Below are positions 63,691 through 64,000 of a stretch of DNA of 64,000 nt, in pieces (positions within the stretch are counted from its first letter, which is position 1; the number at the start of each line of letters is the position of its first letter). This stretch comes from an uncultured Burkholderiales bacterium. Its GTDB lineage: Bacteria; Pseudomonadota; Gammaproteobacteria; Burkholderiales; Burkholderiaceae_C. A program made the translations under genes and the position numbers. Under the pieces are notes generated by a model. It was not told where the DNA came from, searched no databases, and saw only the letters and a program-made list of their open reading frames with translations. The stretch lies in contig CAMFGY010000002.1 in the NCBI GenBank assembly GCA_945952065.1, forward strand, positions 186,001 to 250,000, in the 5' to 3' direction.

Positions 63691-63835
63691 AGGCTCACCC
63701 TGCTTCAACAGTGTGGAGAGCCTACGCCCAGCCCTCCCGGCATGAGCAGACCGAGGCTTAGCCAGCTGCAGCCGCCGTGAACGATGTCACGGTGTGTGGC
63801 CGCTCGCCGGGCCGCCGCGGCCCGGGCGGGCAAGT

Positions 63836-64000
63836 TCAACGCGACTCACCGCAGCCCTCTTCATCGGCCGAAGCCAGCACCACGCGATCGCGGCCTTCGC
63901 GTTTGGCGCGGTACATGGCTTGGTCGGCGCAGCGCATGGCTGCGTCGACGCCGGCTTCGCCTTCATCATGCCGGGCGGCCAGCGCCACGCCAAAACTAGC
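63836..64000 (-). CDS. GGDEF-domain protein, C-terminal fragment (cut by the right edge)
   Basis: The minus strand from the window edge reads 54 residues to a TGA at 63836-63838. SFGVALAARHDEGEAGVDAAMRCADQAMYRAKREGRDRVVLA is the end of a diguanylate cyclase domain (the AD-x-AMYRAK-x-GR-x-R-V pattern). The GG(D/E)EF loop itself is outside the window. Diguanylate cyclases make c-di-GMP, which promotes adhesion and surface polymer output. The next gene downstream on this strand is the histidine kinase. Confidence 0.9.
   Translation of the reverse strand, partial: ASFGVALAARHDEGEAGVDAAMRCADQAMYRAKREGRDRVVLASADEEGCGESR

Overview
The window reads as a stretch of chromosome from a GC-rich betaproteobacterium, most likely in the Burkholderiales (Roseateles/Rubrivivax/Leptothrix-like group). 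This is inferred from gene content: a RecBCD rather than AddAB repair enzyme, an ArgP/ArgO pair, a Calvin-type class II aldolase, a malic enzyme fused to a phosphotransacetylase domain, and a PEP-CTERM surface protein. No rRNA, tRNA, insertion sequence, phage gene or CRISPR array was recognised. Almost all sequence is coding, with short gaps and many 1-4 nt stop/start overlaps.

Layout. (1) 1-16.5 kb: a glutathione S-transferase cut by the left edge, then a DNA-repair block on the minus strand: recC-recB-recD followed without a gap by a YhaO-type metallophosphoesterase. Its likely partner, a YhaN/SbcC-like ATPase, lies further downstream, separated by a DUF3313 protein and a divergent DsbA-family isomerase. 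(2) 16.6-26.6 kb: mixed small genes. These include an Ala/Gln-rich coiled-coil protein, a GNAT acetyltransferase, small membrane proteins, a Pro/Ala-rich anchored protein, AlkB, a branched-chain-type solute-binding protein, a membrane protein behind a possible Pho box, a GntR regulator coupled to a PD-(D/E)XK-like protein, and a TauE/SafE exporter. (3) 26.9-40.5 kb: two giant repeat proteins in tandem on the plus strand. The first (2407 aa) is an autotransporter-type beta-strand-repeat protein with a PEP-CTERM sorting signal. The second (2060 aa) is built of 226 consecutive octapeptides of the form [L/F/M]-S-x-x-Q-[I/L/V]-x-[A/G], capped by a calcium-loop domain. It is the most unusual object in the window.

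(4) 40.5-46.2 kb: merR(TipAS)-MFS efflux, an AraC regulator, the divergent argP/argO pair and a DMT exporter. (5) 46.3-52.3 kb: a surface-glycan cassette: WavE-like protein, cupin, nucleotidyltransferase, GDPD-like hydrolase, HAD phosphatase, a second nucleotidyltransferase that has lost its signature residues, and an acyltransferase. (6) 52.5-64 kb: central carbon genes (fba, pyk, maeB) interleaved with signalling genes: an HTH-HATPase-STAS-like protein, two orphan periplasmic binding proteins, a TPR-GAF histidine kinase and the end of a GGDEF protein.

Functionally, regions 3 and 5 both point to cell-surface construction. Exosortase, a type I secretion system and glycosyl polymer genes are not in the window and would have to be encoded elsewhere.
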